A model generated the notes under the pieces. It ran no database searches. It was not told the DNA's origin and was given only the letters and a program-made list of their open reading frames with translations. 64,000 nt of DNA from Paenibacillus melissococcoides. GTDB taxonomy: Bacteria > Bacillota > Bacilli > Paenibacillales > Paenibacillaceae. A program made the position numbers and the translations under genes. This document shows positions 26,703-35,757 of this stretch, in pieces (positions within the stretch are counted from its first letter, which is position 1; each line of letters starts with the position of its first letter). The stretch is taken from NCBI GenBank assembly GCA_944800085.1, contig CALYLO010000006.1, forward strand, positions 186,001 to 250,000. The letters run 5' to 3'.

Positions 26703-29700
26703 GGCTGCTGCATCTCCATGTGAACGGCTTCGGCGAGCTGCGCGATCTGGAGCTTGAGCTGGCCGAGCCGGGGAAGCCCGGCGGGATCACGCTGCTGCTC
26801 GGCCCGAATGAGGCGGGGAAGAGCACGCTTGCCGCTTTTCTCCGGGGCATGCTGTATGGCTTCCCGAAGCGCGGCGGCGCGGCCGGCCGTTACGAGCCCG
26901 CGGAAGGCGGCGTCTACGGCGGGCGGCTCGCCGTGGAGGACGATCGCGGACAGGAATGGCGGATCGAGCGTCTGGAGCGGAACGGCAGCGTGCAGACGGT
27001 CATCCACCGCCGGGGGCCGGACGGCCGCCTGGACCGGATGACCCAGTCCGCGCTGGAGACGGAGCTGCTGGGCGGCCTGAACGGGGAGCTGTTCCGGTGT
27101 CTGTTCGCGATTACGCTGGACGAGCTGCATGAGCTGCAGGCGCTCCAGGGTGACGAGGTCGGCGCCTTCCTGTACGACACCGGCCTCGGGGGCGGCCGCC
27201 AGGTCGCCGAGGCCGAACGGTGGCTGCAGCAGGAGGCGGACAAGCTGTATAAGCCGCGCGGCCGCTCGCAGGAGCTGGCACATACGCTGCAGGCGCTGGA
27301 TCGGGCGGACCGGGCCCGGCGGGAGGGCCAGGCGCAGGCGGCGCGGCTGGCCGAGGTGGAAGCGCGGCTGGCGGAAGCGGACGCGGGCCTTGAAGCGGCT
27401 GCCGCTTCGCGCCGCGCCGTCCGCGAGGCGCTCGCCTTGACGGAGCGCGCCGCCCATGTCAGCGAGACATGGGTGCGCCTCGTCGCGGCGCGCGAAGCGC
27501 TCGCGGGGCTGCCCCCGCGCGCCGCTTGGCCGCCGGACGCCGCCGCCCGCTGGGAGGCGAACGAGCGCCGGCTCGCCGAAGCGGAGGCGGCGCTCGCCCG
27601 CGCGGAGGAGCAGCGGGCCGCGTGGGAACGGCGGCTCGCCGCGCTGTGTCCGCAGGGGGCGCTGCTGGCGCTTGCGCCCGAGGCGCGCCGCTTGGCCCGG
27701 CAGGCGGACGCGGTCCGCCACTGGCAGGAGACGGCCGCGGAGACCGAGGCCGAAGCCGCGCGGCTCGCGGCGGAGCTGCGCCGTCTCGCCCGCCAGACTG
27801 ACTCCGGCTGGACGCCGGAGCGGCTGCTTGCCTGCGACGCGAGCTTCACGCAGGCGGAGCAGGCCAGGGCCGCGCAAGCGGAGGCCGACGCCGTCAGCCG
27901 GGCCCAGGCCCAGGCCGCCGACGCGGCGCAGCGGGCGGCCCGCGAGGCGGCCGCGGCCGAGGCCGAACGCCGCGAAGCGGAGGGCGCGCTGGCGCGGCAC
28001 ACGGCGGCCGGCGTGCGCGGCACCGGCTTCGCGCCGGCGCCGGCCCAGGCCGAGGAGGCCCTGCGCCGCGGCCAGGCGCTCCAGGATGCGCTCGCGTCGC
28101 GGCAGGCTCTCGCTCCGGCGCGGCCAACCGGCCGGGCGGGCCGGGCAGCTCGGGCCGCCGCGGAGCGCCGCAGCCCGGCCGCGGCCGGCGCGTACGCCTT
28201 CGGCGGCGGCGCGCTGCTGTTGGCCGCGCTGCTCGGCTTCGCGGCGGGCCAATGGCTGGCCGCGGGAGCGGTGGCGGCCGTCGGCCTCGCCGGGACGCTC
28301 GCATGGGCCTATGCCAGCCGCAGCGGGCACGCGGGCCGGGCTCCCGTAGATGAGAGCAGCGCGGCCGAACGCATGGCCGCGCTGCAGGCCGAAGCGCTGC
28401 GGGAGCTGCTTGGCCCGCTCTGGCCCGGGACCGGCGAAGCGGCGCTGCCTGACGCGGCGGAGCGGCAGGAGCTGGCGCAGGCGCTGGCCGATACGGCCGA
28501 GTGGGCGCGCGAGCAAGCGCAGCTCGCCGAGCGCGCCCGGCATGCGGCCGAGGCCGCCGCTGCCGCCGCGCGCCGGGCGGACGCCTTGGCGGAGGAAGCC
28601 GAGGCGGCTCTGGCGGCGGAGAGAGGAGCGGCCGGGCGCTGGCGCGGCTGGCTGCGGGAGCGCGGGCTGCCGGAGTCGCTCAGCCCCGCCGGCGCGCTGG
28701 AGCATCTCCGCCGGGTGGAGCAGGCGCTCGATATGGAGAGCCAGCGGGAACGGCTGCTGGAGCGAGCCTCCCGCCTGCGGCGCCAGATCGGGGAGGTCGA
28801 GCAGGAATGCGCCCGGCTGCTGGAGGCCGCCTGGGAAGCTGGCGAAGGAGACGGCGAAGCGGCCGCGGCGGCCGAGCGCCGGGAAGCGGAGAGAACAGAT
28901 TCGGAGCAGGGAGTTCTCGATGAAGCGGATGGCCGGCGGCGCTTCGCTTCCATCGGGGAGCTGTACCGGCTGCTGGAACGGCTGGAAGCGGAAGAGAAGC
29001 GGCAGCAGGAATACGAGCGCGGCGTAGAGCGGCATGAAGCGGCCGTCGAGGCATGCCGGGCGGCGGCCCGGGAAGCGGAGGACGCCCGCAAGCGGAAGGA
29101 ACGGCTGCTGGCGGAAGCGGGCGCGCAGGAGGAAGCGGAGTTCCTCCTGCGGATGAATGCCGAAGCCCGCCGCGAGGAATGGGAGCGGACGCTGCAGGAG
29201 AGCGAGGCGGTCGTGTACCGCGGCGGAAGTCCGGAGCAGTGGGCGCCGCTGGAGGAGCTGTTGACCCGTTATGACCAGGCCGAACTGGAGCGGCGCGCCG
29301 CCGAATTGCAAGCGGAACTGGAGCGGGGGGATGCGCGGATCAGCGAAGGCGAGGAGCAGCGCGGACGGCTGAAGGAAGAGCATGAGCGGCTCACGGCCGA
29401 GGTCGAGGGAGCGGCGCATCATCACGAGGCGGCGATGAACGAAGCGAGGCTTGACGAACAGGCGTCCCGTTATGCGGTGCTGGCGCTGGCCCGGACGCTG
29501 ATTCAGCGGACGAGGCGGCTGTACGAGCAGGAGAAGCAGCCGGAGGTGCTGAAGCGGGCGGCCGCTCATCTGCGGGCGATGACCGAAGGGCGGTATGTCC
29601 GGGTGACGGCCCCGTATGGCACGAAGCGGCTGGAGGTGGAACGGGCGGACGGGCGGATGATCGACAGTTCCCTGCTGAGCCGCGGAGCGGCCGAGCAGCT

Positions 29701-29941
29701 CTATCTGGCCATGCGCTTCGCTTTGGCGGAAGCGCTGTCCCATAAGGCGGCCCTTCCTCTTATTCTCGATGACATTCTCGTCAATTATGACCGCCGGAGG
29801 CTGGGACAGGCCGTACAAGCGCTGCATCGGCTGTCGTCGAATCATCAGATTGTGATGACGACCTGCCATCCGCATGTGGCCATGGCGTTCCGGGATGAGG
29901 CGGCGGATGTGCGCATTGTAGAACTGGGGCCGATCGGATAA
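26699..29941 (+). CDS. yhaN: SMC/Rad50-like ATPase, YhaN
   Basis: A 1080-residue ATPase. Walker A is GPNEAGKST near residue 40; the C-terminal half of the ATPase has SRGAAEQLYLAMRFALAEAL (signature) and LPLILDDILVNYD (Walker B). Between them lies a long Ala/Arg/Glu-rich coiled coil. At about residues 500-540 the coil is broken by a hydrophobic pair (GGALLLAALLGFAAGQWLAA and AVAAVGLAGTLAWAYA), as in Bacillus YhaN, implying the hinge region sits in or near the membrane. There is no zinc-hook CxxC. The coiled-coil DNA is extremely GC-rich, giving long meaningless open frames on other strands. Confidence 0.9.
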   Translation: MRLLHLHVNGFGELRDLELELAEPGKPGGITLLLGPNEAGKSTLAAFLRGMLYGFPKRGGAAGRYEPAEGGVYGGRLAVEDDRGQEWRIERLERNGSVQTVIHRRGPDGRLDRMTQSALETELLGGLNGELFRCLFAITLDELHELQALQGDEVGAFLYDTGLGGGRQVAEAERWLQQEADKLYKPRGRSQELAHTLQALDRADRARREGQAQAARLAEVEARLAEADAGLEAAAASRRAVREALALTERAAHVSETWVRLVAAREALAGLPPRAAWPPDAAARWEANERRLAEAEAALARAEEQRAAWERRLAALCPQGALLALAPEARRLARQADAVRHWQETAAETEAEAARLAAELRRLARQTDSGWTPERLLACDASFTQAEQARAAQAEADAVSRAQAQAADAAQRAAREAAAAEAERREAEGALARHTAAGVRGTGFAPAPAQAEEALRRGQALQDALASRQALAPARPTGRAGRAARAAAERRSPAAAGAYAFGGGALLLAALLGFAAGQWLAAGAVAAVGLAGTLAWAYASRSGHAGRAPVDESSAAERMAALQAEALRELLGPLWPGTGEAALPDAAERQELAQALADTAEWAREQAQLAERARHAAEAAAAAARRADALAEEAEAALAAERGAAGRWRGWLRERGLPESLSPAGALEHLRRVEQALDMESQRERLLERASRLRRQIGEVEQECARLLEAAWEAGEGDGEAAAAAERREAERTDSEQGVLDEADGRRRFASIGELYRLLERLEAEEKRQQEYERGVERHEAAVEACRAAAREAEDARKRKERLLAEAGAQEEAEFLLRMNAEARREEWERTLQESEAVVYRGGSPEQWAPLEELLTRYDQAELERRAAELQAELERGDARISEGEEQRGRLKEEHERLTAEVEGAAHHHEAAMNEARLDEQASRYAVLALARTLIQRTRRLYEQEKQPEVLKRAAAHLRAMTEGRYVRVTAPYGTKRLEVERADGRMIDSSLLSRGAAEQLYLAMRFALAEALSHKAALPLILDDILVNYDRRRLGQAVQALHRLSSNHQIVMTTCHPHVAMAFRDEAADVRIVELGPIG

Positions 29942-29968
29942 GCCGCCGCAAGCGCGGAACGCGGCGGC
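29942..29968 (+). terminator. GC-rich hairpin after yhaN
   Basis: GCCGCCGC pairs with GCGGCGGC but no T tract follows; weak support as a terminator. Confidence 0.4.
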
Positions 29969-30030
29969 GGATACCGGGCGAGGCCCGAAGCGGCCTGGCT
30001 TTGCAATCTGCTAGGCATTGGGCGCGCGTG

Positions 30031-31143
30031 TCATTTTTTGCGCGGCAGCGGCTTCAGCTTGATCCTCCCTGCCGCGGGTGAGGGAGCGGAGGGCGGTTGG
30101 GGCCCGGGCTTCGCGGGGTGGGCCGCCCGCAGCAGCAAATAGAGCCATATCAGGCTGAACATGCCGAACAACGGGTACAGGAACGAGACCAGATTGCGGA
30201 ACCCGAACTGGCTGATGATATAGCATATGATCATGATGGCCGCCGTGATCAGCTTCTTCGGCACTCCGATCCGTTGATGAAGCTGCAGCGTAATGCCGTA
30301 CAGATCGGCGATGAAGGTCGTGAAAATTTCCGAAAAGATAAGCAGAATATAAATAAGCTGGATGGTGACGCCGAGCGCATGCGCGATCTCCCCCATCGGA
30401 ATGTCGAACTGCTGTATGCCGGGCATATGCACAGAGAGAGCCAGATGGCCCGCCAGCAGCAGGACGCCGATAAGGACGCCCCCGATCGCGCCCCCGATGC
30501 GTATAATTCTTTTGTTCGGCATCGAGGCGCCCAGCGGGACGAGCACCGCTTGGGCCATTGCCAGATTGAACGCGCTGTACAGCAGGGGAGCGGTCCATGC
30601 GGCATACCACGATTTGTCCGTCGTGATGGCGAAAATCCGTCCCGCGTTCGGCATATGCAGCGTGTGGGTCACGATGATGACGGTAAAGATGAGCATCGTC
30701 GGCACGACAAGGGAGTTGAGGCTCAATATCGCGTTCATCCCCCGGTTGATGATGAAATAGGCGGATACGAGCGTCAGCAGCACTCCGGTCTGGTAGTGAA
30801 CATTCAATTGCTGAACGAAGACGGAACCCGCGCCGGCGAGCATGACCCCGTTCACGCACATAATGACGATCATCGCGAAAATGCTGACCCAGCCGCCGAT
30901 TCGGGAACCGAACAAATAGTGGTTCACATCTTCATAGGAACGGGCCTGGATCTGATGGGATATCAGCATCAGCTTCGTTCCGAGGAAGAGAAAGATGATG
31001 CTGGACACTCCGATCGTGAAGGAAGCGATCCATCCGTATTTGGTGAAAAATTGCAAAATTTCCTGTCCCGTCGCGAATCCGGCTCCGACGACGGTTCCAA
31101 CGTATGTGAAAGCAATTTGTAATATCCGCAGCGACTGTCTCAA
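30031..31143 (-). CDS. YkvI-family membrane protein
   Basis: A 370-residue integral membrane protein starting at TTG 31143 with AAGGAGG ten bases upstream. It has about ten hydrophobic segments; the first (LQIAFTYVGTVVGAGFATGQE) has the broken-helix GAGFATGQE pattern typical of the YkvI group and of LeuT-fold transporters more broadly. ILQFFTKYGWIASFTIGV and ILLIFSEIFTTFIADLYGIT are further conserved helices. The C-terminal 35 residues are basic and Pro-rich (cytoplasmic tail). The family's substrate is not established; an amino-acid/cation symport role is only inferred from the fold. Confidence 0.8.
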   Translation of the reverse strand: MRQSLRILQIAFTYVGTVVGAGFATGQEILQFFTKYGWIASFTIGVSSIIFLFLGTKLMLISHQIQARSYEDVNHYLFGSRIGGWVSIFAMIVIMCVNGVMLAGAGSVFVQQLNVHYQTGVLLTLVSAYFIINRGMNAILSLNSLVVPTMLIFTVIIVTHTLHMPNAGRIFAITTDKSWYAAWTAPLLYSAFNLAMAQAVLVPLGASMPNKRIIRIGGAIGGVLIGVLLLAGHLALSVHMPGIQQFDIPMGEIAHALGVTIQLIYILLIFSEIFTTFIADLYGITLQLHQRIGVPKKLITAAIMIICYIISQFGFRNLVSFLYPLFGMFSLIWLYLLLRAAHPAKPGPQPPSAPSPAAGRIKLKPLPRKK

Positions 31144-31288
31144 CGATTAGGCGCCTCCTTGTCCGACGAAGCTTGTTGCGAAGGAATGAGCTAGCTTGTT
31201 CGCATTACTATACGTATGACAAGCTTGGGCCGGACATGACTCCCTCAATGTGGTAAGATAGTAGGGGAGTTGAGAGGAGGAGCCTTGA

Positions 31289-31903
31289 TTGCTGGAGATT
31301 ACATGGGCATTGGCCCGTTTCGGGTACATTGCTTTATTTTTTCTGCTTGCGCTTGGCATCGTCGGACTGCCGATCCCGGATGAGACGATCATGGTATTCG
31401 TCGGCAGCTTGACGGTGGAAGGGCCGTTCGGGTACGTGCCTGCCTTCGCCGTATGCCTTGCCGGGAGCATGACCGGCATGACGGTCAGCTACATCGTGGG
31501 ACGGAGGGTCGGGAAGCCGCTGCTGGATCGGTACGGCAAGCGGGTGAAGCTGACGCCTGCCCGGGTGGAGCGCACCGAGCGCTGGTTCCAGCGGTTCGGT
31601 CCATGGGCCATCGTCTTTGGGTATTTTGTTCCCGGCCTGCGCCACTTGACCTGTTATCTGGCCGGAATGGCACGGATGAATTGGTCTCTTTATTTTTTTG
31701 CCGCCGGAACGGGCGCGCTGATTTGGGTCGCTACGTTTTTGACGATAGGGCATTTCGTCGGAGTTCATTGGGAAGCGGCCGTTCTATGGATTCATACCAA
31801 AGGAACGCTCTATGTGGCGGGCTTGGCAGCGATGCTCTTGCTCATCGGCTCGCTCGCGTATGTCCTTATCCGGCGCCGCGTCCGGCCAAAACAAACGCCT
31901 TGA
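31289..31903 (+). CDS. DedA-family membrane protein
   Basis: A 204-residue DedA/SNARE-associated (VTT) domain protein. TTG at 31289 has GAGGAGG ten bases upstream. It starts LEITWALARFGYIALFF; GLPIPDETIMVFVGSL carries the re-entrant loop with the conserved acidic residue, and RFGPWAIVFGYFVPGLRHLTCYLAGMARM carries the second re-entrant loop with the two essential Arg residues (shown here as a description of residues 105-132). DedA proteins flip or recycle undecaprenyl phosphate and phospholipids and support envelope integrity. The stop overlaps the stem of the following terminator. Confidence 0.87.
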   Translation: MLEITWALARFGYIALFFLLALGIVGLPIPDETIMVFVGSLTVEGPFGYVPAFAVCLAGSMTGMTVSYIVGRRVGKPLLDRYGKRVKLTPARVERTERWFQRFGPWAIVFGYFVPGLRHLTCYLAGMARMNWSLYFFAAGTGALIWVATFLTIGHFVGVHWEAAVLWIHTKGTLYVAGLAAMLLLIGSLAYVLIRRRVRPKQTP

Positions 31904-31925
31904 TCCGCAGCGGATTCAAGGCGTT
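31894..31925. terminator. Bidirectional terminator overlapping dedA stop
   Basis: AACGCCTTGA.CCGC pairs with GCGGA.TCAAGGCGTT between convergent genes; the left arm contains the end of the DedA frame. Confidence 0.85.
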
Positions 31926-31944
31926 CTATGATCAAGCCGGCCAA

Positions 31945-32598
31945 TTAAGCCTTCGCCGGGTTCTCTTCCATCGGGAACAGCTTGACGGATTGAATCTTGC
32001 CTGATTTCGGATCGAGATCAAGCCGAAGCAGGGCACTGGCCGCTTGGTAGCTCCAGGCATAGCCGGTATCTTGATCGGGCTTGCCGAGAGCCTTCACGGC
32101 GGCATCGCTTTTGCCCCCGATATGCAGTCCCTTGATGCCGGTGGACAAGCCGTCGCCCGACACCTCGACAAAGACAACCTTTTCATCATCGTGACAGCCG
32201 AACGAAAATCCGTCATATTCCAGCACATGAATCGGCTCCTCGTCATCCATCACGAATTGGGAGACGGGCGTCCCCCAGAGCTGCCGCACCTGCTCCTCGG
32301 AATCGCTCAGACCGATTCCCTTCAGCTTCGGCTGCTTCCGGTTGAATTCGGCTTCCTCGGCCGCGTCGGCGGCGGAACCGGAAGTATCCTTGTTCGAAGC
32401 GATCTCGGTGCGTTCTCCCGTCTTATCCTTGCCGGGAGCCGGAGTCTCTTCCTCCGGGCCTGGCTTGGCCGTATACGGAGTCTTCGGGTTGGACGGCGGC
32501 ACGCTGCCGGCCTGGGTCGTACAGCCAGACAGAAGAGCGCCAAGAGCGACAGTGGCTGCAACGATATGCAGCATTCGGGTTATCGGGGCACGGGTCAT
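31945..32598 (-). CDS. Lipoprotein of unknown function, 217 residues
   Basis: ATG at 32598 follows GAAGGAGG. Residues 1-24 are a lipoprotein signal with lipobox LLSGC. Residues ~30-85 are a Pro/Lys/Glu-rich linker; ~90-217 form a small domain (LKGIGLSDSEEQVRQLWGTP, then IHVLEYDGFSFGCHDDEKVV and SDAAVKALGKPDQD) with two copies of the pattern G...(E/D)..(V/A)..L(W/G).P. This duplicated pattern resembles the BamE/SmpA-like DUF4309 fold seen in secreted Bacillota proteins (inference). No enzyme motif. The upstream gap contains its promoter region only. Confidence 0.75.
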   Translation of the reverse strand: MTRAPITRMLHIVAATVALGALLSGCTTQAGSVPPSNPKTPYTAKPGPEEETPAPGKDKTGERTEIASNKDTSGSAADAAEEAEFNRKQPKLKGIGLSDSEEQVRQLWGTPVSQFVMDDEEPIHVLEYDGFSFGCHDDEKVVFVEVSGDGLSTGIKGLHIGGKSDAAVKALGKPDQDTGYAWSYQAASALLRLDLDPKSGKIQSVKLFPMEENPAKA

Positions 32599-32834
32599 CG
32601 GTGAGGTTCCTCCTTCGCCGCCTCGCGGCGGGTATGACAATAGATATAGGATCGGTTTTCATCTGTACCGTAACAGGTTACTTGTAACTAAGAAGAGCGG
32701 GACTTTGGACACTCTTACTAATATAGACGGAACTCGCTCCAAGAAGTTGCAGTCGTTGTATGAAATTGCCTGCTTTTCTCCATTCACCTGTTTGGCATAT
32801 AATAAAGATAAGTTGGTGAGAGGGGGCGACGAAG

Positions 32835-33161
32835 ATGATTGATCAACCAACAGCTCGTTTTTTGCAGGAGAAGGTGTCGGAAGCCAAGGTTCATTTTGAA
32901 CGGGCTCTCGATTGTAAGCATACGGAGTTCGATGATTTGTACCCCTATATGATTGAACACCCTCAATTTTTCTGGTACAAACGTTACGTGGCCTGGTCTG
33001 AACTACTGACTATCGTCAAACTTTGCGAACAGCTGCAGGTGGCTTGGCAGGAGCAATTCACCCCGCAGCAAGTCGAATATATACAAAAGCGCGTCATGTC
33101 AGCGAAAGTGCTGGATTATTGGTTCGAGACGAACGATTCCAGAGAGCATGTCGGCGGATAA
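32835..33161 (+). CDS. Hypothetical protein, 108 residues
   Basis: ATG follows GAGAGGGGGCGACGAAG. A small helical soluble protein: FLQEKVSEAKVHFERALD, an aromatic middle (IEHPQFFWYKRYVAWSEL), then CEQLQVAWQEQFTPQQVEYI. Trp/Tyr-rich in the centre. Convergent terminator immediately after. I recognise no family. Confidence 0.65.
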   Translation: MIDQPTARFLQEKVSEAKVHFERALDCKHTEFDDLYPYMIEHPQFFWYKRYVAWSELLTIVKLCEQLQVAWQEQFTPQQVEYIQKRVMSAKVLDYWFETNDSREHVGG

Positions 33162-33182
33162 CCATCACGTGACGAAGGAAGC

Positions 33183-33212
33183 AAGGCCTGTCAGCGTCAG
33201 CCGGCAGGCCTT
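33183..33212 (+). terminator. Intrinsic terminator
   Basis: AAGGCCTG pairs with CAGGCCTT, followed by GTTCCC; it separates the two small genes. Confidence 0.65.
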
Positions 33213-33276
33213 GTTCCCTATTGCAGCAGGTGCCAGACGCGATGGATGCGGTAGATACGAGAAAGGAGATGCGGCC

Positions 33277-33534
33277 ATGATGGACGAGATGATGCTTGAT
33301 CGCTTCCGCCAGGAGGGCACGAAGGTGCGCATCGTGCGGGACATGCTCGAAGCAAATGATGTTATCGGCATCGTCGTCGCCTGGAGCGAGGACGAGGTGA
33401 TGATTCGCAAGCGCAACCGGCGCATCGTGAAGCTGAGCCGAAGCTACTGGATTCAACCCTTCAGCGAGACGCGGCCGGAGCTTGGGGAATGGAACTCGGG
33501 CCCGATAGCCGATGCATCCGAAGGCGAAGCCTGA
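33277..33534 (+). CDS. Hypothetical protein, 85 residues
   Basis: ATG at 33277 follows AAAGGAGATGCGGCC. The product (MMDEMMLDRFRQEGTKVRI...) is mostly beta strands: DVIGIVVAWSEDEVMIRKRN then RIVKLSRSYWIQPFSE, suggestive of a small SH3-like or Sm-like barrel. The short terminator that follows supports a real transcript. No family recognised. Confidence 0.6.
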   Translation: MMDEMMLDRFRQEGTKVRIVRDMLEANDVIGIVVAWSEDEVMIRKRNRRIVKLSRSYWIQPFSETRPELGEWNSGPIADASEGEA

Positions 33535-33553
33535 ACAGGATACCGATAGGGAA

Positions 33554-33586
33554 GGACTGCCGAATTGCCGGGCAGTCTTGTTTTTT
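33554..33586 (+). terminator. Intrinsic terminator
   Basis: GACTGCC pairs with GGCAGTC and is followed by TTGTTTTTT. Confidence 0.8.
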
Positions 33587-33811
33587 CTGTATAGATGCCA
33601 CTCCCTGGAACCGAAAAAAATGTTCAAAATTTTTCTATCGAAATAGAAGTATCCCCTCCAAGAATGGACCTTCAATTTCCCGACAGCGGCCATCATTTCT
33701 GTGGTGGTCATTCTGCTTGACAGACCTTTCTTTGTCCGAAACACGCAAAGCATCAGTCTGTAGGCCATGTGGAGCGGTTGTAAATGGAATTTAATTTTTT
33801 TCGAAAAAGTG

Positions 33812-33840
33812 TTGACGCATTTCCCGATGCATGATATTAT
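33812..33840 (+). promoter_or_regulatory. Strong sigma-A promoter for tRNA-Leu
   Basis: TTGACG, exactly 17 bases, then TATTAT; the tRNA begins 51 bases after the -10 element. Confidence 0.85.
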
Positions 33841-33890
33841 ATTTCTTGTCGCTAAGAAAATTAAATTACGAAATGTAAGATACTAAATAT

Positions 33891-33977
33891 GCGGTCATGG
33901 CGGAATTGGCAGACGCGCTAGATTCAGGTTCTAGTGGGGTAACACCCGTGGAGGTTCGAGTCCTCTTGACCGCACCA
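33891..33977 (+). tRNA. tRNA-Leu (anticodon CAG)
   Basis: An 87-base class II tRNA with encoded CCA. The acceptor stem GCGGTCA pairs with TGACCGC. The anticodon stem CTAGA/TCTAG encloses the loop TTCAGGT with anticodon CAG at 33925-33927, reading CUG. The variable arm (TGGGGTAACACCC) is long as expected for tRNA-Leu, and the T arm contains GGTTCGAGTCC. It stands alone with its own promoter and terminator rather than in a tRNA cluster. Confidence 0.97.
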
Positions 33978-33994
33978 TACATATCAATCGTTGA

Positions 33995-34022
33995 AACCCT
34001 TGTCGCATAAGGGTTTTTTTTA
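33995..34022 (+). terminator. Terminator after tRNA-Leu
   Basis: AACCCTT pairs with AAGGGTT, followed by a run of eight T. Confidence 0.9.
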
Positions 34023-34419
34023 TTTTTTTCTGCAGTACACCAGAATTGTAATTCACTTAAATGACACTTCTCCGTCATCTCCTCCCTTTGAATTAGCCAG
34101 ATATAATTAGGTCGTTCTAACGAGTGGGTTTATTTAGTTGGGACAAAAAAAGGGAGTGTCTCATAGGCATTGCAAAATGATGGAGGTGACAAGTTAACAG
34201 AGAATGTGGATGCGGGAAAAACGGCGGAGGATGGATGAAGCAGTGAAATGCTGCGTGGATGCAGCAATTTCTGTTCTTTCAGCCGCTATTTGATGATATT
34301 CCTGTAAAAGTACACTAGCGTTGCATAGAACCTGACATGAAGAAGACTTTAAACTCCAGATACGGAACTAATAATCATTATTTATATATATTTACAGTTT
34401 CTTTTTTCCTAGCAAAGCC
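34023..34419. other. Intergenic gap with repeat remnants
   Basis: No gene seen. Contains AAGGGAGTGTCTCATAGG (34152-34169), similar to the hairpin at 36002-36052, and the hairpin-forming repeat GAAATGCTGCGTGGATGCAG at about 34246-34265. CCAGATATAAT at 34098-34108 recurs at 35765-35775 beyond the IS element. Confidence 0.5.
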
Positions 34420-35757
34420 AAAAGTCGATCTCCTACTAAACCATAGGAACATGTTACCATCAAATGTTAATATGCCATTATTACCTATTTAATCACCACT
34501 TTAACGGTCTTACATTGCTTTGGGTGTTTTCGTGGTCGACCACCCTTTCGTTTCTTCCGCCTGCCCTTCGAGTGCTTGGTTGGTTTGCGGTGCAGTGCCA
34601 TCAAAAATTGATCCCACGTTTTATTCATATAGACCCGAAGCAGCTTTAGAAATGACCATAGCGTTTGAGTGGTGTCAGCCTCCTTCCGGACCAACATGAC
34701 TAAACCATATGCGATGAAGGCTAAAAAAATCTGGTTCCATACTGCCTCTGGATGGAAACTGTACAAATGGACTAAGCTCATATGTTGCTTCATCCATTTA
34801 AAGAATAATTCAATCATCCAGCGGCGCCGATAAATCTCGCAGATTTGGGCTGCGGACTTATCCCAGACATTCGTAAGCACACGGTACTGGCGGTTCTTCT
34901 CATCGGTATACTCCACTAACCGGAGCTGGGCTTCTATCACATGGCCTTCTTCATCCTTGTAGCTCACGATCACGTCAGCATCACGCACCACAGGCGTCGT
35001 TTCATCGATCTCGTGCTCGCAGATGATCGCCGTCTTGTTGCTTTTCTTAATGCGTGCCACGAAGCGTAGATTATCATCCAGCCACTGCTTATAGTGACCA
35101 TATGTGATGTACCCGCGATCCAAAACATGAATGGCATCTTTATCGATCACCAGATCCAAAGCCACTTCGCTGTCAGCAACGCCTCGTGTGGAACAAACAA
35201 TGTTTTCGGGATAGACGGTATCCGGGTCGCAAACAGCAAGTTTGGTGTGGATCTTTACCCCGTTGCTGTGTTTGGAGCAGTAGGCCCATTTTCCAGCGAC
35301 ATCAGGGAGTGTAAGTACCGTTGAATCGACAATGCTCAGTTTCCCGATGCCGGGGATACCCTGCTTCGGATAAAGTTGTTGCAAACGTTGTGTCACTTGA
35401 ATCCATAGCTGCTGCAACACCGGTAAAGGCAACGCTCTGAGTGTACGTACGAGTTGGGAAGCGCTAATGGATTTCAAGTGGATCGCCTGCTGCAGCTGTT
35501 CGTTCGCACGCAACGCGTTGCAGATATCTTCGAGGTCCGTGCGTTTATTCAATTGAGCATCAATGAGTAGTTTGATCGCTCTCACGAGTGTAAACTTTCG
35601 TCGATAATTGAAGATTGGGAATTCGTCGTCCGAGAGCTGAATCAAATTTAGGCATTTACAAATGACGGTCTGATCTGGTATATTACCCATGGTCTTTTCT
35701 CCTTTTGGTGAGGGAATGGGTAACATGCCTATCCTTCAACATTAGGAGATTTTTTTA
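34420..35757 (-). mobile_element. IS4-family insertion sequence
   Basis: Ends are approximate. Imperfect terminal inverted repeats are proposed: ATCTCCTA...ATAGG(AA)CATGTTACC reading inward from about 34428 and from about 35751 on the other strand. They bracket a single intact transposase gene. A target duplication could not be assigned with confidence. Confidence 0.65.
34485..35690 (-). CDS. Transposase, IS4 family
   Basis: A 401-residue DDE transposase; ATG at 35690 follows AAGGAG. N-terminal helical DUF4372-like part (NYRRKFTLVRAIKLLIDAQL), then the catalytic core: GKLSIVDSTVLTLPD with the first Asp, IHVLDRGYITYGHY with the second (the DRGY pattern), and YRRRWMIELFFKWMKQHMSL with the Y-(2)-R-(3)-E-(6)-K signature that defines IS4. 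The C-terminus is Lys/Arg-rich (GRRKKRKGGRPRKHPKQ). The frame is intact. Confidence 0.93.
   Translation of the reverse strand: MGNIPDQTVICKCLNLIQLSDDEFPIFNYRRKFTLVRAIKLLIDAQLNKRTDLEDICNALRANEQLQQAIHLKSISASQLVRTLRALPLPVLQQLWIQVTQRLQQLYPKQGIPGIGKLSIVDSTVLTLPDVAGKWAYCSKHSNGVKIHTKLAVCDPDTVYPENIVCSTRGVADSEVALDLVIDKDAIHVLDRGYITYGHYKQWLDDNLRFVARIKKSNKTAIICEHEIDETTPVVRDADVIVSYKDEEGHVIEAQLRLVEYTDEKNRQYRVLTNVWDKSAAQICEIYRRRWMIELFFKWMKQHMSLVHLYSFHPEAVWNQIFLAFIAYGLVMLVRKEADTTQTLWSFLKLLRVYMNKTWDQFLMALHRKPTKHSKGRRKKRKGGRPRKHPKQCKTVKVVIK

Noticed and set aside
26375..29875. Very long open frame (1166 codons) on the minus strand opposite yhaN
   Set aside because: It results from extreme GC content of the coiled-coil gene; it has no ribosome-binding site, no domain and is antisense to a conserved gene.
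33094..33768. 224-codon minus-strand frame opposite two small genes
   Set aside because: Runs through two terminators and opposes genes with good start signals.
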